Shown one piece after another: positions 14,756 to 31,043 of a stretch of 64,000 nt of DNA. Position 1 is the first letter of the stretch. Every line of letters begins with the position of its first letter. Location: contig NZ_LXVX01000016.1 of assembly GCF_001650725.1 (NCBI RefSeq), positions 1 through 64,000 of the forward strand, read 5' to 3'. Both the position numbers and the translations under genes were made by a program. The notes below the pieces were generated by a model. That model did not search any database. It was not told the origin of the DNA and was given only the letters and a program-made list of their open reading frames with translations. The DNA comes from Sphingobium sp. TCM1 (GTDB lineage: Bacteria > Pseudomonadota > Alphaproteobacteria > Sphingomonadales > Sphingomonadaceae).

Positions 14756-15732
14756 ACGCCAGCCTCCCGCACGGCCTGCGCATCGCGATCGCGCCCGACC
14801 TTTCGCCCGAGCAATTCCTCGGGCGACAGCGTCAGGGCGCGATCGTCGCATTGGGCGGCCCCACCATGGGAACGAGCTGGTCGGCGCAGATCGTCGATCC
14901 GCCCGAAGGCTGCGCGGCCGAGATCGAAAAGGTGCTGACGGGCATCATCGACCAGATGAGCAACTGGGAGGCGAACTCCGCCATCAGCCGCTTCAACCGC
15001 CTGGCGGTGGGCGAATGGATGCCGCTGCCGGCAGACCTGCTGACGGTCTTGCGCGCCGGCCTCGACATCGCCCGCCTCTCGGACGGCGCCTTCGACCCCG
15101 CGATCGGCCGGCTCGTCGACCGCTGGGGCTTCGGCCCCGACGCGGAAAGCTTCGACGCCGCCGTCATCCCATCCCCGTGGAGGCGGATCGAAGTGGATGG
15201 AACCCGCGCCCGTCGCACGGCCGACGTCTCGCTCGATTTCTCCGGCATTGCCAAGGGCTTCGCGGTGGATGCCATCGCCGTAGCCTTGCGGGCGATGGGC
15301 GTCGCCAATTTCCTGGTCGAGATCGGCGGCGAGTTGCGCGGCGACGGGATCAAGCCCGACATCCAGCCCTGGTGGGTCGACGTCGAAGCACCGCCGGGCC
15401 TGCCCGTGCCGACATTGCGCATCGCCCTCTCCGGCCTCGCCGTCGCCACCTCGGGCGATTATCGCCGGTATCGCATGGACCGCGACCGCCGCCTTTCGCA
15501 CAGCATCGACCCGGCGACTGGCGCACCGATAGCGGAGGGCGTCGCCTCCGTCACCGTGCTGCACGACAGCGCCATGCTGGCCGACGCCTTGGCCACAGCC
15601 ATCACCATTCTCGGCCCTGACCGGGGCATGGCCCTGGCCACCAGCCACGCCCTCGCCGCCCGCCTCGTCCTGCGCACGGATGCGGGCGCGCAGGAATATA
15701 TGACGCCCAGGCTTGCGGCGATGCTGGACTGA
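14752..15732 (+). CDS. apbE: FAD:protein FMN transferase (ApbE), start uncertain
   Basis: ApbE transfers FMN from FAD to a Thr of a target protein in the periplasm. Family motifs are present: GGPTMGTSWSAQI, ISRFNRL, DGAFDPAIGRLVDRWGFGP, DFSGIAKGFAVDAIA, the GGELRGDG loop, SHSIDPATGAP and the Mg-site segment ADALATAITILG. The start is a problem: no ATG, GTG or TTG lies between the upstream stop and the conserved core. CTG 14752 overlaps the DUF4198 stop (CTGA) and has GGAGG ten bases upstream. TTG 14851 and ATG 14866 would begin right at the first conserved motif. I list the CTG. No signal peptide is evident from any of these starts, which is odd for a periplasmic enzyme. Confidence 0.85.
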   Translation: MNASLPHGLRIAIAPDLSPEQFLGRQRQGAIVALGGPTMGTSWSAQIVDPPEGCAAEIEKVLTGIIDQMSNWEANSAISRFNRLAVGEWMPLPADLLTVLRAGLDIARLSDGAFDPAIGRLVDRWGFGPDAESFDAAVIPSPWRRIEVDGTRARRTADVSLDFSGIAKGFAVDAIAVALRAMGVANFLVEIGGELRGDGIKPDIQPWWVDVEAPPGLPVPTLRIALSGLAVATSGDYRRYRMDRDRRLSHSIDPATGAPIAEGVASVTVLHDSAMLADALATAITILGPDRGMALATSHALAARLVLRTDAGAQEYMTPRLAAMLD

Positions 15733-15770
15733 GAGGCGGCGTTGCAGACGCAGCCGCGCCGTGACCGCGT

Positions 15771-16583
15771 TCAACCACCCGGCCGCCTCCGCACCTCTGT
15801 CACCCGGCGGTTGGCGTCCAGCGCGATCAGCAGGTCGGCGCGTCCCGGCATCTCGGCCAGCATATGGCGCGTGATCCGTTCATAATGCTGGATGAAGCGC
15901 GCCACCTGCGCCGCGTCCATCACGCCCGCGCCGCCCCGCGTGCGCAGCGCCTCCTCCTGCTGGTTCCGCCAGCGCTCCACCACCGCGAAATCGGGCGCGG
16001 CCAGCAGCGCGAGCCGGTCGATACGGGCGAACAGCCGCTGATACACCCCCGCCAATGCCGCATTGACGAAGCAGCGCCAGCGGCCGTCCGCATCCTCGCG
16101 CGCCTCCAGCGGGTTGACGGGCACGGCCAGCGCCGCCCGCTCCTGCGGCCGCGCGCCGACGCACCAGCCCTCCAGGATCAGCAGCCGGGTGGCAGCGGGC
16201 GCGAGATCCCATGCGCTTTCGGGCAGGCGATCGTCCATCGCCTTGTCGAACCGGGGCAGGCCCGCCGCCTCCCCCCGCTCCAGCGCGGCGATCAGTGCCA
16301 GCCCCAGCGCGACATCATGCGTCCCCGGCACCCCGCGCGTCCGCAGCAGGGGATGGACCGTCCGCGCCAGCGCCGCGCGTTCCGCCGCGGTGCGGTAGAG
16401 ATCGTCGATCGACAGCAGCGCACAGGCCACGCCCTGCGCCGCCAGCCGGGCCTTCAGCGCCACCGCCAGCGTGGACTTGCCGCTGCCCTGCGCGCCGGCG
16501 ATGCCCAGCACCACCAGGCCATCGGCCCGCGCGGCCAGCGCCTGCGCGGCCAGCGCGCTCGCCGCATCCAGCGCATCCGCCAC
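15771..16583 (-). CDS. glycerate kinase-like P-loop kinase, 270 aa
   Basis: A P-loop kinase of the D-glycerate 3-kinase/YggC-like type related to phosphoribulokinase and uridine kinase. Walker A is GIAGAQGSGKSTLA near residue 25; SIDDLYRTAAER and GVPGTHDVAL follow, then PRFDKAMDDRLPE, the LILEGWCVGARPQ segment and the C-terminal FIQHYERITRHML. The probable substrate is glycerate, giving 3-phosphoglycerate, but pantothenate- or uridine-type activities cannot be excluded by eye. I place the start at GTG 16583, eight bases past the stop of the CorC-like gene, because the segment upstream of it is the other gene's reading frame. The two form an operon. Confidence 0.75.
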   Translation of the reverse strand: MADALDAASALAAQALAARADGLVVLGIAGAQGSGKSTLAVALKARLAAQGVACALLSIDDLYRTAAERAALARTVHPLLRTRGVPGTHDVALGLALIAALERGEAAGLPRFDKAMDDRLPESAWDLAPAATRLLILEGWCVGARPQERAALAVPVNPLEAREDADGRWRCFVNAALAGVYQRLFARIDRLALLAAPDFAVVERWRNQQEEALRTRGGAGVMDAAQVARFIQHYERITRHMLAEMPGRADLLIALDANRRVTEVRRRPGG

Positions 16584-16591
16584 GCCCGGCC

Positions 16592-17908
16592 CTACCCCAT
16601 CGCCACCAGCAGCTTGTCGATCTTGCGCCCGTCCATGTCGACGATCTCGAAGCGCCAGCCCTGGTCCTCGGCATAGTCGCCCACTTCGGGCAGGCGCTTG
16701 AGCAGCCACAACGCATGGCCCGCCACGGTGGCGTAGTCGCGATCCTCCGACAGGTCGATGCCGATCCGCTCGGCCAGCTGGTCGATCGGCATCTGGCCGG
16801 ATACCAGCAGGCTGCCATCTTCGCGCTCGACCACGTCCGGATCGTCGAACACGTCGCGGTCCGACGCGAAATGGCCCGCGATGGCGGACAGCAGGTCGGC
16901 CGGGGTCACGATCCCCTCGAAATGCCCATATTCGTCATGCACCATCACCATCGGCACGTCGGACCGGCGCAGCACCTCCAGCGCGTCCATCGCGTCCACC
17001 TGGTCGGGCACGATCTCCGCCCGGCGCATCAGCGTCTCGACGTTCAGCGGCTCCCCCCGGAACAGCGCGGTCATGATGTCGCGCGCCTGGACGATGCCGA
17101 TAATATCCTCCACCGACCCGCGCCCCACCGGCAGGCGGGTGTGCGGCGTGTCGAGCAGCTTGGCGCGGATCGTCTCCTCGTCGGCGCCGATGTCGATCCA
17201 GTCGACATCCATGCGCTGGGTCATCACCTCGCGCACCGGCCGGTCGGCCAGCCGCACCACGCCGGATATGATCGCCCGCTCGCTTTCCTCGATGATGCCC
17301 GACCGGCTCGCTTCCGCGACGATCAGGTGCAATTCCTCGGCGGTGACATGATGTTCCGATTCGCGGTCCAGCCGCAGCAGCTTGAAGATCAGGCTGCTCG
17401 ACCCGTCCAGCACCCACACGATCGGCGCGGTCAGTTTCGCCAGCCACTGCATCGGCCGGGCGACGAAGACCGCGATCGGCTCGGGCGCGCGCAACGCGAA
17501 CTGCTTGGGCACCAGCTCGCCGACGATCAGCGAGGCATAGGTAGTAAGGCCGATGACCAGTGCGAAGCCCGCATTTTCGGCCAGGTTGGGCGACAGGCCC
17601 AGCGCCTGCAACCGCTCGCCCACCGGCCCGCCCAGGCTCGCGCCCGAATAGGCGCCCGCGACGATGCCGATCAGGGTGATGCCGATCTGGACGGTGGACA
17701 GGAACTTGCCGGGGTCCGCCGCCAGAGCCAGCGCCGCCCGCGCGCCCTTGCGCCCGGCCTTCTCCATCGCCTGGAGCCGGGGCTTGCGCGCCGACACGAT
17801 CGCCAGTTCCGACATGGCGAAGACACCGTTCAGCGCCACCAGCGCCAGGATGATGACAAGGTCTGCCCAGGGAAAGGGCGTGGGATGGGGAGGGGGGATC
17901 GTGGCCAT
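16592..17908 (-). CDS. CorC/HlyC-type hemolysin-family membrane protein, 438 aa
   Basis: An integral membrane protein of the CNNM/CorC family, linked to Mg/Co efflux in homologues. The order is: CNNM (DUF21) transmembrane domain to about residue 190 (LVIILALVALNGVFAMSELA, FLSTVQIGITLIGIVAGAYSG, LIVGELVPKQFALR), a linker with HHVTAEELHLIV, a pair of CBS domains (VMTQRMDVDWIDIG; DVPMVMVHDEYGHFEGIVT), and a C-terminal CorC/HlyC domain (DYATVAGHALWLL). The name hemolysin is historical. The gene is followed at eight bases by the glycerate-kinase-like gene. Confidence 0.9.
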   Translation of the reverse strand: MATIPPPHPTPFPWADLVIILALVALNGVFAMSELAIVSARKPRLQAMEKAGRKGARAALALAADPGKFLSTVQIGITLIGIVAGAYSGASLGGPVGERLQALGLSPNLAENAGFALVIGLTTYASLIVGELVPKQFALRAPEPIAVFVARPMQWLAKLTAPIVWVLDGSSSLIFKLLRLDRESEHHVTAEELHLIVAEASRSGIIEESERAIISGVVRLADRPVREVMTQRMDVDWIDIGADEETIRAKLLDTPHTRLPVGRGSVEDIIGIVQARDIMTALFRGEPLNVETLMRRAEIVPDQVDAMDALEVLRRSDVPMVMVHDEYGHFEGIVTPADLLSAIAGHFASDRDVFDDPDVVEREDGSLLVSGQMPIDQLAERIGIDLSEDRDYATVAGHALWLLKRLPEVGDYAEDQGWRFEIVDMDGRKIDKLLVAMG

Positions 17909-18058
17909 GGCGGTCAGTGACCCCCTATAGACGCTAATCTTTCAATTTCACAACATCGGCATCATCCACAGTTCAGTTCGCTTGTGGAACAAAGCGCTTG
18001 GCTCGGCCATTGAGGGGAGCATCCGCTCCACGGGGCGAATAGACAAGGGAACAGAATA

Positions 18059-18739
18059 ATGAGGATTTCTCACCGGATCATCGGCGCCGCGGGTCTGGCC
18101 GCGATGCTTGCCACCACCGCCTGCACCACCGATCCGCAGACCGGGCAGCGCAGCATTTCCAAGGCGGCAATCGGCGGCATCGGCGGCGCGCTGGGCGGTT
18201 ATCTGCTGGGTGATCTGGTCGGCGGGCGCAACGACCGCACGGAAAAGATCCTGGGAGCGGGGATCGGCGCGGTCGCCGGCGCGGGCATCGGCGCCTATAT
18301 GGACGCGCAGGAGCGCAAGCTGCGCGAGGAAACCGCCGGCACCGGCGTGGACGTGATCCGCGACGGCGACAATCTGCTGCTGCGGATGCCCTCGGGCATC
18401 ACCTTCGGCTATGACCGGGCGGACGTGCAGCCCCAGTTCCAGCCGACGCTGAACGATGTCGCGTCGGTCCTGGCGCAATATCCCAAAACCTATATCGACG
18501 TATATGGCCATACCGACAGCGACGGCGCGGACGCCTATAACCAGACGCTGTCGGAACGCCGCGCCCGCTCCGTCGCCGATTATCTGATCGGCCGCGGCGT
18601 CCAGTCCGCCCGCATCGGCACGCGCGGCTACGGAGAGACCCAGCCGATCGCCTCCAACGCGACCGAGGAAGGCAAGGCCGCGAACCGCCGCGTCGAAATC
18701 AAGATCGCACCCGTGACCGAAGCCGACGTGAAGGGCTAA
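18059..18739 (+). CDS. OmpA-family lipoprotein, 226 aa
   Basis: An outer-membrane lipoprotein that anchors the envelope to peptidoglycan. The signal peptide ends in a lipobox (MLATTAC, Cys22). A Gly-rich glycine-zipper region follows (AIGGIGGALGGYLLGDLVGG and AGIGAVAGAGIGAYMD), then the OmpA C-terminal domain from about residue 105 with the peptidoglycan-binding YGHTDSDGADAYNQTLSERR and ANRRVEIKI. The architecture matches YiaD-like proteins. AAGGGAA precedes ATG 18059. Its stop directly abuts the stop of the convergent tetR-type gene at 18740. Confidence 0.93.
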   Translation: MRISHRIIGAAGLAAMLATTACTTDPQTGQRSISKAAIGGIGGALGGYLLGDLVGGRNDRTEKILGAGIGAVAGAGIGAYMDAQERKLREETAGTGVDVIRDGDNLLLRMPSGITFGYDRADVQPQFQPTLNDVASVLAQYPKTYIDVYGHTDSDGADAYNQTLSERRARSVADYLIGRGVQSARIGTRGYGETQPIASNATEEGKAANRRVEIKIAPVTEADVKG

Positions 18740-19288
18740 TCAGGACCGGGCAACCAGCGCCCGCGCCATCAGGTCCAGCGCCGCCCGTTCCGCCACCGGA
18801 TCGGGCGGCAAGCGGCCGTCCAGCGCCAGCGTGGCGAGGCCATGGACCAGCCCCCAGCAGGCCAGCGCGCCCGCTTCGGCCTGGTCGGGCGACATGTGCG
18901 CCACGCGCGCCGCCATCAGCGCGTAAGCGCCCCGGCACTGGTCGTGCGGCAGGGTCATGCCCGCATCATCGGCGAACATCAGCCGGAACAGCGCTGGATG
19001 CGCGCGGGCGAAGGCGATATAGGACAGGCCCTGCGCCGTGAGCGCGTCGGCCGCCTCGATGGCGTCATCCGCCGCCTTCGCCTCCGCCTCCAGCATCGCA
19101 AATCCGCGCAGCGCCACCGCCGCCATCAACGCCCTCTTGTCCGCGAAGTGGCGATATGGGGCCATGGCCGACACCTGCGCCGCCCGCGCCACCGCGCGCA
19201 GACTGACTTCCCCGTCGCCCGCCTCGATCAGCGCCAGCGCGCAATCCACCAGACGGTCATGGAGCGAAGGGACTGTGGGATCGGACAT
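18740..19288 (-). CDS. TetR/AcrR-family regulator, 182 aa
   Basis: A TetR-type repressor with an N-terminal HTH (GEVSLRAVARAAQVSAMAPY, then RHFADKRALMAAVA) and a C-terminal domain of the WHG type (YIAFARAHPALFRLMF, WGLVHGLATLALDGRL). It is divergent from the DUF4188 gene, with 62 bases between start codons that contain two related dyads, so it probably represses itself and that gene. The ligand is unknown. Confidence 0.88.
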   Translation of the reverse strand: MSDPTVPSLHDRLVDCALALIEAGDGEVSLRAVARAAQVSAMAPYRHFADKRALMAAVALRGFAMLEAEAKAADDAIEAADALTAQGLSYIAFARAHPALFRLMFADDAGMTLPHDQCRGAYALMAARVAHMSPDQAEAGALACWGLVHGLATLALDGRLPPDPVAERAALDLMARALVARS

Positions 19289-19292
19289 GGAT

Positions 19293-19334
19293 GTTTACGC
19301 TGTAATCCGGATAAGTCATGTTTACACCATAAAC
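19293..19334. promoter_or_regulatory. two dyads in the tetR/DUF4188 divergent promoter
   Basis: GTTTACGCTGTAATC (19293-19307) and GTTTACACCATAAAC (19320-19334) are similar 15-base elements whose starts are 27 bases apart; the second is GTTTA-N5-TAAAC, and the first is a degenerate copy. Position between divergent genes suggests TetR operators. Confidence 0.55.
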
Positions 19335-19350
19335 GTCAAGGAGCGAGTCG

Positions 19351-19803
19351 ATGCAATCCCGCCAGTCGGTCGACCTGTCCGCCTATCCCGACCTCATCGT
19401 CATCATGCTGGGCTTTCGCGTGTCTAGCCTGCGCGGCCTCGCCTCGCTGATCGGCATCGGCAAGGAACTACGTTCGGTCAGGGAGAATCCGCCCGAGGGG
19501 CTGCTGGCGCATGAGCAATGCCTGTTCGCGCTCAACCATTTCGGCATCCGCCAATATTGGCGCGACCTCGAAAGCCTGGAAAGCTTCACCCGTTCGGCGC
19601 CCCATTCGCACTGGTGGCGCGATTTCGCGAAACTCGGCCGGGGCGCCGGCTTCTGGCACGAAAGCTATGCGCGCAGCGGCGCGATGGAGGCGCTCTACGC
19701 CAACATGCCCGGCGCCATGGGCTTCGCAACATTCGCCCCGCCCCTCGCTCCCGACGGCCCCTTCCTCACCGCCCGCCAGCGCCTGACGCTTGGCCGGGCG
19801 TAA
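19351..19803 (+). CDS. DUF4188 family protein, 150 aa
   Basis: Resembles the DUF4188 family, which shares a ferredoxin-like fold with small haem monooxygenases and aldoxime dehydratase-like proteins. Visible features: an IVIMLGFRVSSLRGLASLI start, LFALNHFGIRQYWRDLESLE, and HSHWWRDFAKLGRGAGFWHE, with several His and Trp that may bind a cofactor or metal. No signal peptide or membrane segment. AAGGAG lies just before ATG 19351. The divergent TetR-type gene and paired dyads suggest inducible expression, perhaps in detoxification. Confidence 0.75.
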   Translation: MQSRQSVDLSAYPDLIVIMLGFRVSSLRGLASLIGIGKELRSVRENPPEGLLAHEQCLFALNHFGIRQYWRDLESLESFTRSAPHSHWWRDFAKLGRGAGFWHESYARSGAMEALYANMPGAMGFATFAPPLAPDGPFLTARQRLTLGRA

Positions 19804-20275
19804 CAGCCGCCAGTTCCAATTGGCTGCGATGCATGGAGCCGGTTGACCAGTCCGACCATCCAGGCAACCTACAGTCGTTGAAGTGCCCGTAACATCTTTC
19901 TGTCGCCTGCTGGGACGGCGACACCGTCAACTTCAGCCTCGAACCCTTGTGCGGCGCCAAAGATCGCCCCCTCCCCCTTCACAAATCCTCCGCATCGGCC
20001 TATATGGGTCATCGAACTCCGGTCCAGACGGCGCCTCGTGCGCTTATGGATCGGCCTTGGATTTTTGCCGGGTTCCGGACCGCGTTGCGCACGGTTTCGG
20101 GTAGAATGGGCGGAAATCCTCGGATCACAAGACGCTGACAGTGCGGATCGGACAGTCCCGGCCCGCACTTTTTTGCGTGGCGGCGAAAGGGCGAATCACC
20201 CCTTTTATCGCCCACGCCAGGCTGAATTTTCGCTGTGATGCGAAAAAACGCGACGAATGAAGGCAAGGACAACGC
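19804..20275 (+). promoter_or_regulatory. 472 bp intergenic region: rpoB promoter and leader
   Basis: I see no convincing gene here; short open frames on both strands have no ribosome binding site or family features. TTCACA (19978-19983) and TATATG (20001-20006) are spaced by exactly 17 bases and are the best sigma70-like promoter for rpoB, implying a leader of about 260 bases. A hairpin lies at 20227-20246. No rplJ/rplL genes are present. Confidence 0.45.
20227..20246 (+). promoter_or_regulatory. hairpin in the rpoB leader
   Basis: TTTTCGC (20227-20233) and GCGAAAA (20240-20246) form a seven-base stem with a six-base loop, 29 bases before the rpoB start codon. It is placed where it could influence translation initiation or leader processing. 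Function is not known. Confidence 0.4.
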
Positions 20276-24436
<4,161 letters not shown>

Positions 24437-24517
24437 AGGGTTGCCGGGCGCTGCCTGCCGGTGGCGCCCCTTCCCTCCTTCGCCCGGAAAAATACACCCT
24501 CTAGAGGGACTTGAAAT

Positions 24518-28774
<4,257 letters not shown>

Positions 28775-28789
28775 GGCCTTTGAAACAGC

Positions 28790-28895
28790 GGGAGCCGCTT
28801 CCTATATCGGAAGCGGCTCCCAAGCCTTCGTTGCCGTCGACGGCCCGAAAAATGCCCGCCGGATGCGTGATCGCGCATCGGCGGGCTTTTTTTTT
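28790..28895 (+). terminator. tandem hairpins ending the rpoBC operon
   Basis: The first hairpin pairs GGGAGCCGCTTCC (28790-28802) with GGAAGCGGCTCCC (28809-28821), a perfect 13 bp stem without a T-run. The second pairs GCCCGCC...GATGCG (28854-28867) with CGCATC...GGCGGGC (to 28886) with one bulged base and is followed by nine T (28887-28895), a textbook intrinsic terminator. The rest of the 316 base gap up to 29090 shows no gene. Confidence 0.93.
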
Positions 28896-29090
28896 GACGC
28901 TTTGAAGGCGGGGCGTTTCCGACCATTAGCGTTGACCGTCACGTCGTTCAGACGCTCGCCCCTATTTTCGCGATGGGAACAAGGCGAAAGCCTATCTGGT
29001 CGACGAAAGGGTCTGTTCGCCGCTGACCGCTGCCGATATGCCCCTGCACGCAGTCGGGAAATGCACGACAAGGCGGACCGGGGGGTGTGA

Positions 29091-29882
29091 ATGGATTGGT
29101 TGCACGCGATTGCAGGGCTCTTCGTCGGCGTCATGGTGGGTATGACCGGTGTGGGCGGCGGATCGCTGATGGCGCCGATCCTGATCCTGCTGTTCGGCGT
29201 GTCGCCGACCACTGCGGTCGGCACGGACCTCTGGTTCGCCGCGATCACCAAGTCCGTCGGCGGCTTCGTGCATCATCATCATGGCGGCACGCATGGCGGA
29301 CCGGACTATGAGGTGATCCGTCGCCTTTGCATCGGCAGCCTGCCCGCCGCGATCATCGTGCTGATCCTCCTGGGCCAGATCGACGCGCACCAGATCAAGA
29401 GCGGCGTCATCATGAGCGCGCTCGGCGTGGTCCTGATCCTGACCGCCATCGCCACGCTCTTCCGCACGCGCTTCCATCATTGGGCGTTCCATGCCCGCAC
29501 CGACACGGCCAGCAGCTTCCTGCGCTATCAGACGGGTCTGACGGTGGCGGCCGGCGCGCTGCTGGGCGTCATGGTTACGCTGACATCGGTCGGCGCGGGC
29601 GCGCTGGGCGCGACGCTGCTGCTCGCGCTATATCCGCTGCGGATGCGATTGCAGAAGCTGATTGCCACCGACATCGTCCACGCCGTGCCGCTGACGCTGG
29701 TTGCGGGCATCGGCCATTTGTGGATCGGCAATTTCAACCTGATGCTGCTGGTCAATCTGCTGGCCGGTTCGATCCCCGGCATCATCCTGGGGTCGATGCT
29801 GGCCTCCAAGGTGCCCGAACGTATCCTGCAACCGCTGCTCGCGCTGGTCCTGATTGTCGCCGGTTGGCGGCTGATCGGCTGA
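29091..29882 (+). CDS. TauE/SafE-family sulfite exporter-like membrane protein, 263 aa
   Basis: An integral membrane protein of the TSUP family, which exports sulfite, sulfoacetate or related anions. It has about eight hydrophobic segments; the first contains the family [15 protein letters not shown] motif and the second half repeats it as [17 protein letters not shown] His-rich loop ([10 protein letters not shown]) after the first pair is notable and could bind metal. It sits directly before cysD, cysNC and cysQ on the same strand, so a role in sulfur-oxyanion balance is likely. Substrate is not proven. Confidence 0.88.
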   Translation: MDWLHAIAGLFVGVMVGMTGVGGGSLMAPILILLFGVSPTTAVGTDLWFAAITKSVGGFVHHHHGGTHGGPDYEVIRRLCIGSLPAAIIVLILLGQIDAHQIKSGVIMSALGVVLILTAIATLFRTRFHHWAFHARTDTASSFLRYQTGLTVAAGALLGVMVTLTSVGAGALGATLLLALYPLRMRLQKLIATDIVHAVPLTLVAGIGHLWIGNFNLMLLVNLLAGSIPGIILGSMLASKVPERILQPLLALVLIVAGWRLIG

Positions 29883-29914
29883 ACCGACCAGTAACGCCAC
29901 CGCATCGCGCCGGC

Positions 29915-29953
29915 GATTGGCGACCATCCTCCCATATGGGAGGTACGCCAATC
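29915..29953 (+). promoter_or_regulatory. 39 bp near-perfect palindrome upstream of cysD
   Basis: The outer arms GATTGGCG (29915-29922) and CGCCAATC (29946-29953) flank the perfect inner palindrome CCTCCCATATGGGAGG (29928-29943), with only a 5/2 base internal asymmetry. As DNA it is a strong dimeric-regulator operator. As RNA it folds into one long hairpin that would bury the GGGAGG preceding ATG 29954. It therefore may control the sulfate-activation genes at the transcription or translation level. Confidence 0.6.
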
Positions 29954-30001
29954 ATGACTCGCTGGCATATGTCTGCGCACGAAAATTGCGAGGATAGATT
30001 G

Positions 30002-30910
30002 GTGGACGCAAAGACTCTGACCCATTTGGAGCGACTCGAAGCCGAGAGCATCCACATCCTGCGGGAAGTGGTGTCGGAAGCCGAGAAGCCGGTGATGCTC
30101 TATTCCGTCGGCAAGGACAGCGCCGTGATGCTGCACCTGGCGCGCAAGGCCTTCTATCCCTCGCCGCCGCCCTTCCCCCTGCTGCATGTCGACACGACCT
30201 GGAAATTCCAGGCCATGTACGAATTGCGTGACCGCATGGCGCAGGAAAGTGGCATGGACCTGCTCGTCTACCAGAATCCCGAAGCGCAGGAACGCGGCAT
30301 CAACCCGTTCGACCATGGCCCGCTCCACACCGACATGTGGAAGACCGAAGGGTTGAAGCAGGCGCTCAACCTCTATGGTTTCGACGCGGCCTTCGGCGGC
30401 GCGCGCCGCGACGAGGAAAAGAGCCGGGCGAAGGAGCGCATCTTCTCCTTCCGCACCGCCAGCCATGGCTGGGATCCCAAGAACCAGCGTCCGGAACTGT
30501 GGAACCTCTACAACGCCAAGAAGAACAAGGGCGAGAGCATCCGCGTCTTCCCGATCAGCAATTGGACGGAGCTGGACATCTGGCAATATATCCACCTCAA
30601 CAATGTTCCGATCGTGCCACTCTATTTCGCGGACAAGCGTCCAACCGTGGAGCGCGACGGCATGTTGCTGATGGTTGATGACGACCGCTTCCCGCTCAAG
30701 CCCGGCGAAGAGCCGGTGATGCGCTCGATCCGCTTCCGCACGCTCGGCTGCTATCCGCTAACCGGCGCGGTCGAGAGCGAGGCCAGGACGCTGCCCGAGG
30801 TGATCCAGGAAACCCTGCTCACCACGACATCAGAACGCCAGGGACGCGCCATCGACAAGGATGCCGGCGGCGCCGGCATGGAGAAGAAGAAACAGGAAGG
30901 GTATTTCTGA
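30002..30910 (+). CDS. cysD: sulfate adenylyltransferase subunit 2, 302 aa
   Basis: The small, catalytic subunit of ATP sulfurylase, which makes adenosine 5'-phosphosulfate with CysN. It is a PP-loop enzyme: the [17 protein letters not shown] motif, [32 protein letters not shown] and the C-terminal [18 protein letters not shown] are present. I choose GTG 30002, preceded by GAGGA at seven bases, since it gives the same 302 aa length as E. coli CysD. ATG 29954 is in frame and would add 16 residues, with its ribosome binding site inside the palindrome. A repeat-containing 133 base gap separates it from cysNC. Confidence 0.95.
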   Translation: MDAKTLTHLERLEAESIHILREVVSEAEKPVMLYSVGKDSAVMLHLARKAFYPSPPPFPLLHVDTTWKFQAMYELRDRMAQESGMDLLVYQNPEAQERGINPFDHGPLHTDMWKTEGLKQALNLYGFDAAFGGARRDEEKSRAKERIFSFRTASHGWDPKNQRPELWNLYNAKKNKGESIRVFPISNWTELDIWQYIHLNNVPIVPLYFADKRPTVERDGMLLMVDDDRFPLKPGEEPVMRSIRFRTLGCYPLTGAVESEARTLPEVIQETLLTTTSERQGRAIDKDAGGAGMEKKKQEGYF

Positions 30911-30944
30911 CGCGCCACGTCATCCGCGCAGCGGGTGACGAAGC

Positions 30945-31031
30945 GTCAACCCCAGCGAAGGCTGGGGTCGCCTGCCTCCAGGCAAACCCCCTTCCCCAGA
31001 TCACAACGATCCCGGTCTTCGCCGGGATGAC
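30945..31031. repeat. sphingomonad-type extragenic palindromes between cysD and cysNC
   Basis: Two hairpins: CCCCAGC (30950-30956)/GCTGGGG (30961-30967) with loop GAAG, and ATCCCGG (31009-31015)/CCGGGAT (31022-31028). The block is bounded by GTCA near 30945 and its complement TGAC near 31028. Such GAAG-loop palindromes are common between genes in sphingomonads. It does not break the operon direction. Confidence 0.6.
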
Positions 31032-31043
31032 GGGACAGACAAC

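Noticed and set aside
19869-20168. A 99 codon minus-strand ORF in the rpoB upstream gap
   Set aside because: No ribosome binding site and a basic, motif-free product; the region looks like promoter and leader DNA.
29954-30001. ATG 29954 as the only cysD start
   Set aside because: GTG 30002 has its own GAGGA and gives the standard 302 aa protein; the earlier ATG is kept only as a possible alternative.
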